Made by a program: the position numbers and the translations under genes | Notes under the pieces: model-generated | Database searches by the model: none | The model's input: the letters and a program-made list of their open reading frames with translations, nothing else | Told to the model about the DNA's origin: nothing | Shown here: positions 1 to 8,945 of the stretch, in pieces | How the letters are laid out: every line of letters starts with the position of its first letter | Position numbering within the stretch: position 1 is the first letter of the stretch | NCBI RefSeq assembly: GCF_021462225.1 | Contig: NC_061797.1 | Location: 41,496,147-41,560,146, forward strand | Length of the DNA stretch: 64,000 bases | Origin: Girardinichthys multiradiatus | Taxonomy: Eukaryota > Chordata > Actinopteri > Cyprinodontiformes > Goodeidae | Direction of reading: 5' to 3'

Positions 1-600
1 ACACTAAAGTTCTTTAGCAAGCACATGCCTTGCTACAGCAGTAGATCTGTATAGTTCAAGTCACAAAAGAAGCATAAAAAGAAATATTTTTGTTGTTACA
101 CGACATAATTGGTCGTTCAAATTTATTCATGTTAATTAGATATAGAAATGTCAGGTTTCTGTAACAGTATTTGCAGGGTGGAAACAAAGCAAGCTCTAAA
201 TCACTGAGCTCAGTAGCTTTGAACAAAAAGACTAGCTGTATCTGATTGGTCAAGTGGGCTTAAGAATGATGGTTGTGACAAGGATCTTCCTTAACTCTAC
301 CTTATTGATTTTTGGGAAAAAAAAAATGTGGCACAACTGCTGACACTGCTAATCCTGTATTCCTTGATGACTGCTGAAAAGTTTATCAAAGAGTGTATAA
401 ATAGGAAATGGGTGAACATAGTTAACAAAGATAACGGCAGCAAATACAGAAGGTAAAATAAGTTTTGTGATGTCAGTGTTCTTCTCAACAAATATATTTT
501 AAATGATCCTATTGAAATAAACTCACACCAGACTCACACTAATAGATTAGTCAATAAATAATGTGAAACAAACTTCAATGGCATGAGGACTAGGTACTGA
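1..600. other. Intergenic, no gene seen
   Basis: A+T-rich DNA. Both strands hold only short open frames without recognisable domains or splice structure. I see no repeat family that I can name here. Confidence 0.6.
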
Positions 601-887
601 ACATACTTACTAAGTTTTATTAAGTGACTGTTTTGGCTATGACTGCTTTACAGTTTCTGCTGAATTAAGAAACTAGAGACAGATATTGTTCAGGTGTGAT
701 TCTGACCCATTTTTCTACACAAACTGTCTCCAAATCTTGAATGTTCTGGTTGTCTCTTCTATTCATTGTAATCTTCTGTTTTTTACTTGGATTTTCAGTT
801 GTATTCAATTTGTGAAAAATCAGTGGACAATTCTAGCAGCTTATGTTACTTCCTGGGTCATTGTACAGCTAAAAAAAACATCCTTAT

Positions 888-1073
888 GGGCACAGCGCTA
901 TTGGTGTAGGGGTTTAAGCGCACGGTCCATGTCCTGAGGCTTTGGTTCTCAAGGCAGCGGTCCTGGGTACAAGCCCTGGCGATGTTTGCCTCATGTCTTC
1001 CCCTCTCTCCACCCATTTCCTGTCTGCCTACTGTCAAAAAATACTGGAAAAAATAAAGGTCAGTAGTGCTACA
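888..1073 (+). mobile_element. tRNA-derived SINE with a 17 bp target duplication
   Basis: A tRNA-like head with a box-A-like 'tggtgtaggggttt' is followed by a pyrimidine-rich body ('catgtcttcccctctctcc') and an A-rich tail. The copy is flanked by a perfect 17 bp direct repeat, eight A then CATCCTTAT, at 871-887 and 1074-1090. That is the mark of LINE-assisted target-primed insertion. It sits inside the decayed Tc1-like element and is therefore younger than it. Confidence 0.75.
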
Positions 1074-1126
1074 AAAAAAAACATCCTTATTCATCTTTAA
1101 ATTTCTATCAAGAAGGTTGCAACTCA

Positions 1127-1300
1127 GGGTGTGGCGGTGACACAGGGGTAAAGCATGCAACCCATGTATAGAGGCTAAAGTCATCAGGAGTTTGAATCCC
1201 AGCCCGTTGACTTTAGCTGCATGTCTTCCTTTCTCTCTCTCCATCCCATTTCCTATCAGTCTACTTGCAAAATAAAAGCCATTAGTGCCACAAAATTTTA
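1127..1300 (+). mobile_element. Second SINE of the same family
   Basis: Same body as the 888-1073 copy ('catgtcttcctttctctctc', then 'cccatttcctatcagtctac') with a box-B-like 'gagtttgaatccc' near 1189 and the tail 'ataaaagccattagtgccac'. It lies 37 bp beyond the target duplication of the first copy, in the same orientation. No clean target duplication is visible. Confidence 0.65.
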
Positions 1301-2118
1301 AAAAAGCCCCTACTCATTTCAATATAGAAACCCTGCTAGTACCATATGCTGAAAAATTTCCCCAAATCTTAATGTTCTCCCCTCCAAACCTAATTGTTGG
1401 TATGGTACTTTGGGGGTGATGTGCAGTGCCATTCCTCCTTCAAACATTGCATGTGTGGCCAAGTCCAAATAATTCAGTTTTGGCCTCATCTGATCACTTT
1501 ATTATTCCAGTATTTTAGTGACTTTTTCTTCAGCAGTGGAGTACTCTTCATCAATGTGCATAGAGGTCATAGTGATTGAGTGCAACATGTTATTGATTTT
1601 ATTGAAAAACTGTACCTGCTAATTTCAGATCTTTCTGAAGCTTTCTGCAAGTGGTCCTTGGCTCCTGGACAAATGTTCAGATTCCTTTTGACTCTTCTTC
1701 AGCAAATCTTGCAAGGATCACCTGGTTATTGTGAACTGATGTGCTTTCAACTTCTAGATCATAGTCCCAGAGTACTCAAAGAAACATTCTCAAGTTTAGA
1801 AATATGTCATCAGTGTGTTTTTCAGCAAAATAATTGTGAATGTCTCAAGAGAGCTGATTGCTGTTACCCTTGGAAACCTTTTTATGGGCCATCATGTAGA
1901 ACTTTAGCTATTTTTTTGTCCTTGTGTGCCTTTTTTCCTTCATCTGTTCAATACTTATTCCCTGTTTTACTCCACTTTATATCATCTAATTTAATTTATG
2001 TTTAATTGGTTCTGATTTATTTTCTGTGTATATTACTTGTTACTGACATGTGAATTTTATGTGAGTTGTTCTATAGGAAATATATAAGTTATATGTAAGT
2101 TTCCAACTAGTTAGTTAT

Positions 2119-2369
2119 GGAGGACCGATCCTGACAAAATTAAAAATAAAAGCAGAAATACATATATTTTGTTTTTCCTTTTCCTTACACATGCATTTTC
2201 ATCAAGAAATGTAAATGTTTTCTTTTTCCTTTTCCTTACACATGCCTTTGTTCTTTTTACAATTCCTCGTCTCTCTTTTTCCTTTACCGTATGCATTTCT
2301 GCTTCATTATGCAAATGAGGAGGGCTGCCTTCTTCTCTCCAGGTCCTCTCCTATTGGTCAATATACAGG
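2119..2369 (+). repeat. Left terminal inverted repeat
   Basis: Reverse complement of 6598-6954 from the outer GGAGGACC to the inner 'ggtcaatatacagg'. It carries two copies of a roughly 51 bp internal unit ('ttccttttccttacacatgc'). Confidence 0.85.
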
Positions 2370-2478
2370 AAGAAGGAGGATCCATGTGCGGGCCGAGAGT
2401 GTGTCCCAATGCATCACTTCCTCATTTAGCGTGAGGATGGTACGATGTTTCCGGTCGGTATGCGGAAGTGCCATTGTT

Positions 2479-2640
2479 ATGGCTGAGTCTACGAAGTTCA
2501 CAAGGTGCCTCTTGGAGTTACCGAAGTTTACCGTTAACGATGTGTGTCGCATTGTGAGAGCATCAAGTACAATGCCACAGAGTAAACTTGAAAGGGGTTT
2601 CATCAGATCATCTCTGATAACCAAAACAAGCTTGACATAA
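2479..2640 (+). pseudogene. First exon of a YqaJ/SWIM-type accessory protein (fragment)
   Basis: The frame starts at an ATG preceded by 'gtt' and reads MAESTKFTRCLLELPKF, then NDVCRIVRAS and QSKLERG. This resembles the N-terminus of YqaJ-nuclease accessory proteins carried by fish ISL2EU elements, as I recall them. The likeness weakens after ERG (about 2598), where a 'ggtttc' could be a weak donor. The remaining exons with the SWIM zinc finger and nuclease core are missing, apparently in the same deletion that removed the transposase core. The assignment rests on recalled family resemblance and context; an unrelated short frame is possible. Confidence 0.4.
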
Positions 2641-2831
2641 TTCCCAGCAATACTCACCGATTTGTAAATATGTAGTCATTTGATCTTAATTGTCATCTCT
2701 ATTATCCAACTCTAGGACATTTAAGAACTTTAGTCAGTATAGTCCACCCAGATAATGTTATTTTTACTGCTCTTAATGTAATAGCTCTGCTGATCTATGG
2801 TTCTAACTCACACTGTGGATATTTTAATTAC

Positions 2832-3526
2832 CTGGTAAAGAATCGTATGTCCTCATCAGACGCAGAAAACCTCTCCAAACAGAACTTGCTGCTGACGGTC
2901 AAGTCCTCTATCTGTTTTCGGAGCTTTGATATCTCCTCCTGTAGCTCTTCGTTTTCATTGAGGGAGAGATGAAGGGCAGCAGGCTCAGTACTGGCGCAGT
3001 AATCATGTTCATGACAGGACCCTGGGTCATCTTCATCAGGGTCAGTCTACATCACTGTTAGATCGGTGTTCGGTGGACGCTCTGTTCTTTCCTATACTCC
3101 AAGTCGTGGTGCTGGAATATTATAGTTATTCCAATGAAAAGGCACAGGAACATCTCCAGGTTGCAGTCGTCGATGTCCAGCAGGAGTGGGAGGCTCAATC
3201 AGATCAGCAGTAACAAAATGTCGTGAGCACACTCGGGAAGTATTGGTGACGATAAAATGATCTCTCCTGATCTTAACAGCCCATTGCTTCTGCAATACGG
3301 AGTCCTTTGGAAAGGTGTGGAAGCTCAGGTAAGAATTGGTCTTCGTTGATGCAGTGCAGAATGGCACACAGCAGTGGTGGTTGGACCTGCTGTCCGTACG
3401 TTGTTGAAACGACAATTTTGCCTGTTTGCATGTCATGTTTAGGAAATGTAAATGGACAGGTGATGAGTAGAAGAGACTCACATATAAATAACAAAAAGAT
3501 TTGCAAGAGCGGTGACTAGCTAGCAC
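2832..3526 (-). pseudogene. THAP-domain transposase, N-terminal exon, two nonsense codons
   Basis: Read on the minus strand the exon encodes a THAP zinc finger: CCVPFC, the 'LSFHTFPKD' block, a conserved W ('KQWAVKIRRD'), CSRHF, and the closing 'VPVPFHW' in place of the AVPTIF box. These supply the C2CH ligands. After the finger come an acidic linker, a coiled coil ('ENEELQEEISKLRKQIEDL') and 'LERFSASDEDIRFFTR', ending at a GT donor at 2831. That last block normally precedes the HTH and DDE domains of THAP transposases. Frame-preserving TAG codons at 3094-3092 and 3049-3047 break the exon. No DDE-bearing exon follows before the left inverted repeat. The probable start is the Met of MTCKQ inside the open frame. 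The product, if made, would be a bare DNA-binding THAP peptide. Confidence 0.75.
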
Positions 3527-3813
3527 AGCGGGCGCTTTCAGCGACTACCGGATGTTAACAACCATCCTGATTTTTTAGCGGAAATTACGTCACGTCCCTA
3601 CGTGCAAATAGCCCATTCAGGGGCTGGATCCTTCCAAGTTCGTACTTGTGGGCTGATCACATCACAGCGCGGCACGTAAGGTCTGTCAGATGCTGCCGAC
3701 AAATGTGTCCTTCTTTTGCCCGATTTGAAGGATGAGTTGTGAGTATCCTTCGCGGTCCATCTTTTCCCATGATTCATTGCAGGTCGAAACTGTTTGGTCA
3801 AACAGGGGCAGCC
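3527..3813. promoter_or_regulatory. Shared divergent promoter region of the transposon genes
   Basis: This 287 bp spacer lies between the THAP exon (reading left) and the Myb/SANT gene (reading right). It is more G+C-rich than its surroundings and holds a CRE-like TTACGTCA at 3585-3592, followed by 'cgtccctacgtgc'. I see no TATA box. Bidirectional use is inferred from gene orientation only. Confidence 0.35.
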
Positions 3814-5324
3814 ATGGCGGACCACACTGGCAAAAGCTGTGAGTAAACTGTGAAAAATTACACTTTCTGTGACACAAATGAACTTTTACAATGTTTTTAG
3901 TGCGGGAATATAACTGTGTAGACGTGAAAAATATGCTTGATTTATCAAGACATCGCTTAATTTCAAACGTGCTCCGACGTGTTCGGAGTTTTCCTCTCCC
4001 ACCGTAGTAACTGCCGGCTTGCCTCGCCAGCCCTACCGGCGGTGGGGCGAGCTAGACCCGGTAGAGATCTGACCGGACTATCGGCACTGAGCTCCCGCTG
4101 GCAGTCATCACAGTGAACGTTAAACACAAGTGATTTCTAACAGTTTATGTTAGTATTATTTTAATGTATTGTGTCATTTGTTCATGTAAGTCAATTTGAC
4201 ATTACAGGCGATATTAAAGTTAACCTGAATAAATGGACGATTTGATGTATTCCTACCGTATTGCTGGAGAGTGTGATTGAGAATAAATACGCTTTTAAAT
4301 ATTCATTTTTGATGAAGAAATGTGCTATATGTGTTTTTAAAAGTGTATTTATAATTCAGCTAGCATTATATTTCGTGATTCCAGGTACAGCTGAAGAGAA
4401 ATACACTTTCAAATGCAAGCAAATCTCAGTAAAGAAGTGAAAAGTTTGAAAGAGCTTGTTTTAGGCATTTGCATAGAAATATTTTAATATGTTCTGCAAA
4501 TTAAGACAAATGTAAAATAAAAAAAAAGAATTTTTTTACACTGATATTAAGCAAGATGGGTTTTTTGTTTTTGTTTTTGTTGTTTAGGTACAAAGCAGCA
4601 GACGGGCCAGTTTATTAAGCTCAGGGGTGAGAACCACCACCTTTTTACTGGAGTTAAAAACTCAGCCACTGTGGCTTGGAGGTACAATAACAACATTCTT
4701 TGCAGTCAGTTTCTGTCCCGTTTCAAAAACTCCTATCTTTCTAACTTTCATAAATATCCATCCAGTGATTAACATACTTCTTTTGGTTTTCCCTCTTTCC
4801 TTTTGTTTGTTTAGGACAATTCTGGAGAAGATGGTCCAACAGGGGAAGGTCACCCCCTTGCAGGCCCAAAACATAGTGGGACAATATGAAAAAGAAACAT
4901 AAAGTATGTTCAGAACTTCTCATGTCACACACAAATAAAAAATATTTCTAAAAGTCTTGTTGGTTTCTCTGTTTAGTCAACTCTTTTTTTCTTCCTTCTA
5001 ACTTTAGGATTGCAAGTATCCAGGGTCAGGAGAGGCAGTCAGTGAAAAGCCCACTGCTGCTACTTGGCCCTGGTTTGTCCTTATGGATGAGGTGTTGGGA
5101 CAGAGGTCTTCCACAACACCTCCTGTCCTAATTGCCTCCATCCCTGAGGACACTCCAGGGCCAAGCGGAGCGGTGGGCAACCAGATGGAGAAGGAAGACA
5201 GTGAGCCAGCAGGAAGGGGTCAGAAAAGAAAGCGACAGAGATGATGGAGTTGATCAGGGAGGACATGAGGCTACAGAGAATGGACAGACTGTTTTCCATC
5301 TTAGAAAGAATGGTACCGAAATAA
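3814..5324 (+). pseudogene. Myb/SANT-like DNA-binding accessory gene, four exons, frameshifted
   Basis: Exons 3814-3838, 4588-4681, 4815-4903 and 5008-5324 have GT-AG borders. The start ATG sits in a good context (gcagccATGG). Exon 1 reads MADHTGKS. Exon 2 contains 'QQTGQFIKLRGENHHLFTG'. Exon 3 contains 'RTILEKM' and 'GKVTPLQA'. Exon 4 contains 'DCKYPGSGEAVSEKPTAATW', 'FVLMDEVLGQR' and a basic patch, and its last frame ends 'MDRLFSILERMVPK' before TAA at 5322. This is the Myb/SANT-like family common in teleost transposons, thought to help DNA binding and nuclear import of the transposase. One extra base near 4876-4881 shifts exon 3, and another shift near 5240 lies just after the basic patch, so no full protein is made. 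AATAAA at 5387-5392 is a suitable poly(A) signal. Confidence 0.7.
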
Positions 5325-5386
5325 GGTGCTATATAAGAAATAAATATGTTTTGTTCAGATAGTTTCTTAAAGTTTTAAGCTGTTCT

Positions 5387-5392
5387 AATAAA
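5387..5392 (+). terminator. Poly(A) signal of the Myb/SANT-like relic
   Basis: AATAAA 63 bp past the stop codon at 5322-5324, in the sense orientation of that gene. Confidence 0.45.
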
Positions 5393-5564
5393 TTTCAAAA
5401 AACTTTTTGTCACCAATGTATTTTATTTTCATTTGACCTAACAATACATCAACTTCATTTAAATTTCTAAACAGTTTATTTTGAAAATTACAAATAGCAT
5501 TTTAAACAGAATGTGGAAAAAAATAACATTCAAACAGATCAAGATTACAAGGCATAAAATAAAA

Positions 5565-5854
5565 CTATGTACAAATATTTACAATGGCGACAGCAGGATC
5601 AACCTGAGTGACCGGTTCCAGGAACACCTCTTCAACAGAACAAAGAGGCAGATGTCTTTCTGAACAGAAAGTCTCTGGCGGTGTGGCTAAATCTCTCGCA
5701 AGGTCAGAGACTTGGATGGGATGCTGCAACTGAGACCTGTGGTTTGTCTTTCTGGATGGTGAGCGAAGCATCACACAGGTGGTCTGCAGATGTTTGTGAT
5801 TCCTCTTTCCGCTGTCCACGTCATCAAGTTTAAAGGGCTGGCTGGACCACATCA
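5565..5854 (-). other. Unidentified exon-like open frame inside the transposon
   Basis: The minus strand has an AG acceptor ('catcttag') at 5855-5862, then 96 open codons ending in TAG at 5565. Segments such as 'SSQPFKLDDVDSGKRNHK' and 'SDLARDLATPPETFCSERH' have a protein-like composition, but I recognise no family. Its position opposite the Myb/SANT gene suggests a last exon of another element gene. It could equally be chance. Confidence 0.25.
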
Positions 5855-5996
5855 CTAAGATGTAATCAGAAATATGCAGAATTAGAAGATGGTGCTCACA
5901 AAATATGACAATTAGTTATACCCCTCAAACATTAATCACATCTATAATATTATACTTGCCTGCATACAGTAGTCATGTTCTGGTGGTGTGTATATA

Positions 5997-6597
5997 CACT
6001 GCTGAAAAAAATAAAGGGAACCCTTAAACAACACAATATAACTCCAAGTAAATCAAACTTCTGTGAAATCAAACTGTCCACATAGGAAGCAACACTGCTT
6101 GACACTCAATTTCACATGCTGTTGTGCAAATGGAACAGACAACAGGGGGAAATCTTTGGTGATTAGCAAGACACTCTATAAAGGAGTGGTTCTGCAGGTG
6201 GGGACCACAGACCACTTCTCAGTACCTATGCTTTCTGGCTGATGTTTTGGTCACTTTTGAATGTTGGTGCTGCTTTCACACTTGTGGTAGCATGAGATGG
6301 ACTCTACAACCCACACAAGTGGCTCAGGTAGTGCAGCTCATCCAGGATGGCACATCAATGTGAGCTGTGGCAAGAAGGTTTGCTGTGTCTGTCAGCGTAG
6401 TGTCCAGAGCCTGGAGGCACTACCAGGAGACAGGCCAGTACACCAGGAGACGTGGAGGAGGCCGTAGGAGGGCAACAACCCAGCAGCAGGACCACTACCT
6501 CCGCCTTTGTGCAAGGAGGAACAGGAGGAGCACTGCCAGAGCCCTGCAAGATGACCTCCAGCAGGCCACAAATGTGCATGTGTCTGCACAAACGGTC
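5997..6597 (+). mobile_element. 5' part of a second Tc1/IS630-type element
   Basis: Starts CACTGCTGAAAAAAATAAAGG after a TA (5995-5996), as do many fish Tc1-like elements. The transposase frame begins at ATG 6292. It encodes the N-terminal paired-type HTH region: '[12 protein letters not shown]', '[17 protein letters not shown]', '[17 protein letters not shown]' and '[16 protein letters not shown]'. A CGA-to-TGA change at 6361-6363 interrupts it. The copy stops at 6597, directly against the inner edge of the right inverted repeat. The catalytic DDE half and the right end are missing. Confidence 0.8.
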
Positions 6598-6954
6598 CCT
6601 GTATATTGACCAATAGGAGAGGAGCTGGAGAGAAGAAGGCAGCCCTCCTCATTTGCATAATGAAGCAGAAATGCATACGGCAAAGGAAAAAGAGAGACGA
6701 GGAAATGTAAAAAGAACAAAGGCATGTGTAAGGAAAGGGAAAAAGAAAACATTTACATTTCTTGATGAAAACGCATGTTTAAGGAAAAGGAAAAACAAAA
6801 TATATATATACATTTCTTGATGAAAACGCATGTGTAAGGAAAAGGAAAAACAAAACATTTACATTTCTTGATGAAAACGCATTTGTAAGGAAAAGGAAAA
6901 ACAAAATATATATATTTCTGCTTTTATTTTAAATTTTGTCAGGATTGGTCCTCC
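6598..6954 (-). repeat. Right terminal inverted repeat with expanded internal array
   Basis: Reverse complement of 2119-2369 at both edges. It is about 105 bp longer because it has four copies of the 51-55 bp unit (about 6721-6920, 'gcatg(t)ttaaggaaaagg' followed by 'catttcttgatgaaaac') against two on the left. Confidence 0.85.
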
Positions 6955-7040
6955 ATAGTTAGTAGACTAGTTGTGTAAAAAAAAAGAATTAGTAAAAATA
7001 GTTTGTAAAAATATTTGTTTTATTGTTTAACAATAACATA

Positions 7041-8056
7041 TGCTGGGGTGTGACATTTTGGACTTTGTGGCTTTTTGTGTTGGTTTACTTTTGGTCTAGA
7101 TGTTTCTATTTTTGGGTTTTGTATCATGTTTGTTTAGTTTGCTCCTAGTTCCTTTAGTGGTTGCTTTCCTATTACTTTTTATGGTTTTCTTATGATTATT
7201 ATTATTTTTGTTAATATTCTAGTTCCCTTGTCTTCCTTGTATTCTCTAGTTTAGTTTCTCATTTAGCATCTCTGTGTTTATTTATGGTTTGGTATTTGTT
7301 CTCGTTGCACTCTTCTTGTTTACTAGTTTATTTTCTCTGTTCCTCCTCTTCTTGGTTCCCTTTCTGTGGTTTATTCTATTCTGTTAGTTCCCTTTATTCT
7401 ATTCTTTCTTGCATAGTTCCTTATGTTTAGTTTCTATAGTTCTAGTTCTCCCTCCTGTTAGGTCAGCTTTAGTTATTGTTTACATCTTGGTTTACTTTTG
7501 TACTAGTCCTCGTTTCCTCTGCTTCATCCTCGTTTTGTTCTATCAGTGTTGGTTCAGGTTTGTTTACTTTTGTAGTCAGGGTTTCCTTGTGGTTTCTATT
7601 TTGCTTAGTCCTTAGATCTTAGGTTGTTGTTCCCTCCAGTTTCTCAGTTTCCTTTAGTTCATGTTTTGATTCGTATGCTTTATTTATCTTGGTCTATAGT
7701 TTCGTTTAGGTCTGCTCACTGTCTTGTTAAGTAGTCCCTTTCCTCATGCTTTAGTTTCATATTAGGTCCACCTGCTCCCTCTGCCTCCCTGCTTCGATGT
7801 CACACCTGTTCCCTGTTTCTTTGATTACCTGCCCTTTGTTATCCCTCAGTATATTAGATAGTCTGGTTTATGTGTTCGATGCTGGTTCCTTCCGTTCACA
7901 ACTCCGTTCACCACCCCGTTCTCTACTCTCGACTATGTTCAGAGTTTTCCATGTTCCTGCAGAGCCTACTTTTGTAAGTTTTGTAAGATTTTCTACAACA
8001 TGCTGCTGCCTAGCTCTTGTCTGCGCTTTGGTCAACCTAAACCTCAGAACTCGACA
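7041..8056 (+). mobile_element. Solo LTR, 1.0 kb
   Basis: Starts TGCTGGGGTGTGACATTTTG and ends AACTCGACA, giving the TG...CA termini of an LTR. Flanks are ACATA (7036-7040) and ATATA (8057-8061), a 5 bp duplication with one mismatch. The opening 'tgacattttggactttgtgg' and the closing 'ctcttgtctgcgctttggtc' are shared with the copy at 47035-47623. No coding region or second LTR is present. Confidence 0.6.
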
Positions 8057-8267
8057 ATATAGATATTGCTTTTGCACAGCAACCCTACCAAGAACATTTG
8101 AGTGCTTTTTGTTTTCGTTTTAATTAAATGCCTAATTCCAGCCTTTACATCAGTGACAGGTGATCGGGTTCTATGCTTTTTCTTCCAGAACAAAATAAAC
8201 AAATTCTATATATGCGTTTGTTCACTTTCACTTATCTGAGATTACACAACAAGGGTAACAAGTCCAG

Positions 8268-8455
8268 GTTGCATGGTGGCGCAGTTGGTAGCACTGGTAA
8301 CACACAGGTTGTTTGTCCTGTGTGTCTCTGTGTTGCCCGGTGATGGAATGTCGACTTGTCCAGGGTCTACCCCTCCTCTCACCTGCAGACTGCTGCAGGA
8401 TTGCACCAGTTCCGCAACCCTGTACAGAAGAAGTGAGTATAGAAAAATGGATGGG
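8268..8455 (+). mobile_element. SINE with an L2-type 3' region
   Basis: 'ggcgcagttggtagcactgg' (tRNA-like head), then 'gatggaatgtcgacttgtcc', 'agggtctacccctcctctca', and the tail 'gaaaaatggatggg'. It is the same family as the copies at 10866, 21640, 25295 and 60885. Confidence 0.6.
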
Positions 8456-8479
8456 TAACAAGTCCAGGAAGGAAACCAA

Positions 8480-8945
8480 GATATCCCTCTATTCACTGAT
8501 GCCATCTAAGGCTATTTTGGAGGATTCCAAGTCTTCCCAGGTCAGTATATATAGTCCATCCAGTGAGATTTGAGTCCAGTGAGCGTTTCATCCATGTGGA
8601 ATCTGAAAAAGCCACAATAGAATGTGCCATAAGAATGATGACATATGAACAGCCTCAAAAGCCTCCTTTCAATGCAGAGGAGCAGCAGCAGCTATATTCT
8701 TGCTGCTTGTCTATATAGCTATATCCTTTTGGAGAGATCTCCAACCTTTTGGAGCGATCTCCAAAATGCTATAGCTTTAAGACTGTCTAAGGCTGATCCA
8801 TGCCACCCTACGAAGGATGTTCATTCCAGCCACTAGTATCTGGGACATAATTTCTTTCTGTCATGTGCCATATCTCCTGGCCATAGCTGAAAGTCAAAAT
8901 TTAGATCAACCAGTAAATTAAAAGCAAACCACATTCCTCACAGTT
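8480..8945 (-). mobile_element. LINE reverse-transcriptase relic (3' part of ORF2)
   Basis: Phrases such as 'ccatagctgaaagtcaaaat', 'ttagatcaaccagtaaatta' and 'agtatctgggacataatttc' resemble, in reverse, the coding strand of a fish LINE family whose upstream part also appears at 17790-18980. No frame survives. Confidence 0.45.

Larger units (their letters stand above)
600..2010 (-). mobile_element. Decayed Tc1-like transposon, interrupted by two SINEs
   Basis: On the minus strand this matches the layout of a widespread fish Tc1-like transposase gene. Recognisable stretches are the 'caaatcttgaatgttctgg' block near 732, the 'gttggtatggtactttggggg' block near 1397, the 'gtacctgctaatttcagatc' block near 1612 and the 'gagagctgattgctgttacc' block near 1849. 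The frame is destroyed by stops and indels, so no transposase can be made. The copy breaks at about 870 and resumes near 1305, with two tRNA-derived SINEs between. Outer ends are approximate because the inverted repeats are too worn to place. Confidence 0.6.
2119..6954. mobile_element. ISL2EU-like (THAP-type) DNA transposon, internally deleted
   Basis: Two inverted ends bound a 4.8 kb unit (2119-2369 and 6598-6954). They start GGAGGACC(G/A)ATCCTGACAAA and are nearly identical for the first 60 bp. The flank reads AT at both ends; because TAT/ATA is palindromic, AT and TA target duplications cannot be told apart. Between the ends are relics of a YqaJ-like exon (+), a THAP transposase exon (-) and a spliced Myb/SANT-like gene (+). 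A THAP domain followed by a coiled coil and 'ERF.ASDEDIRF', with a YqaJ partner and a 2 bp duplication, is what I know of the ISL2EU superfamily. The Myb/SANT partner is more typical of PIF/Harbinger. The DDE exons are absent, so this copy cannot move itself. Confidence 0.65.

Noticed and set aside
888..1000. Functional tRNA gene
   Set aside because: The box-A and box-B-like words belong to a SINE with a degenerate cloverleaf, a long body and a tail.
2215..2478. Start of the plus-strand frame at 2215 (141 codons)
   Set aside because: This part is the transposon's inverted repeat read in translation; only the segment from 2479 looks like protein.
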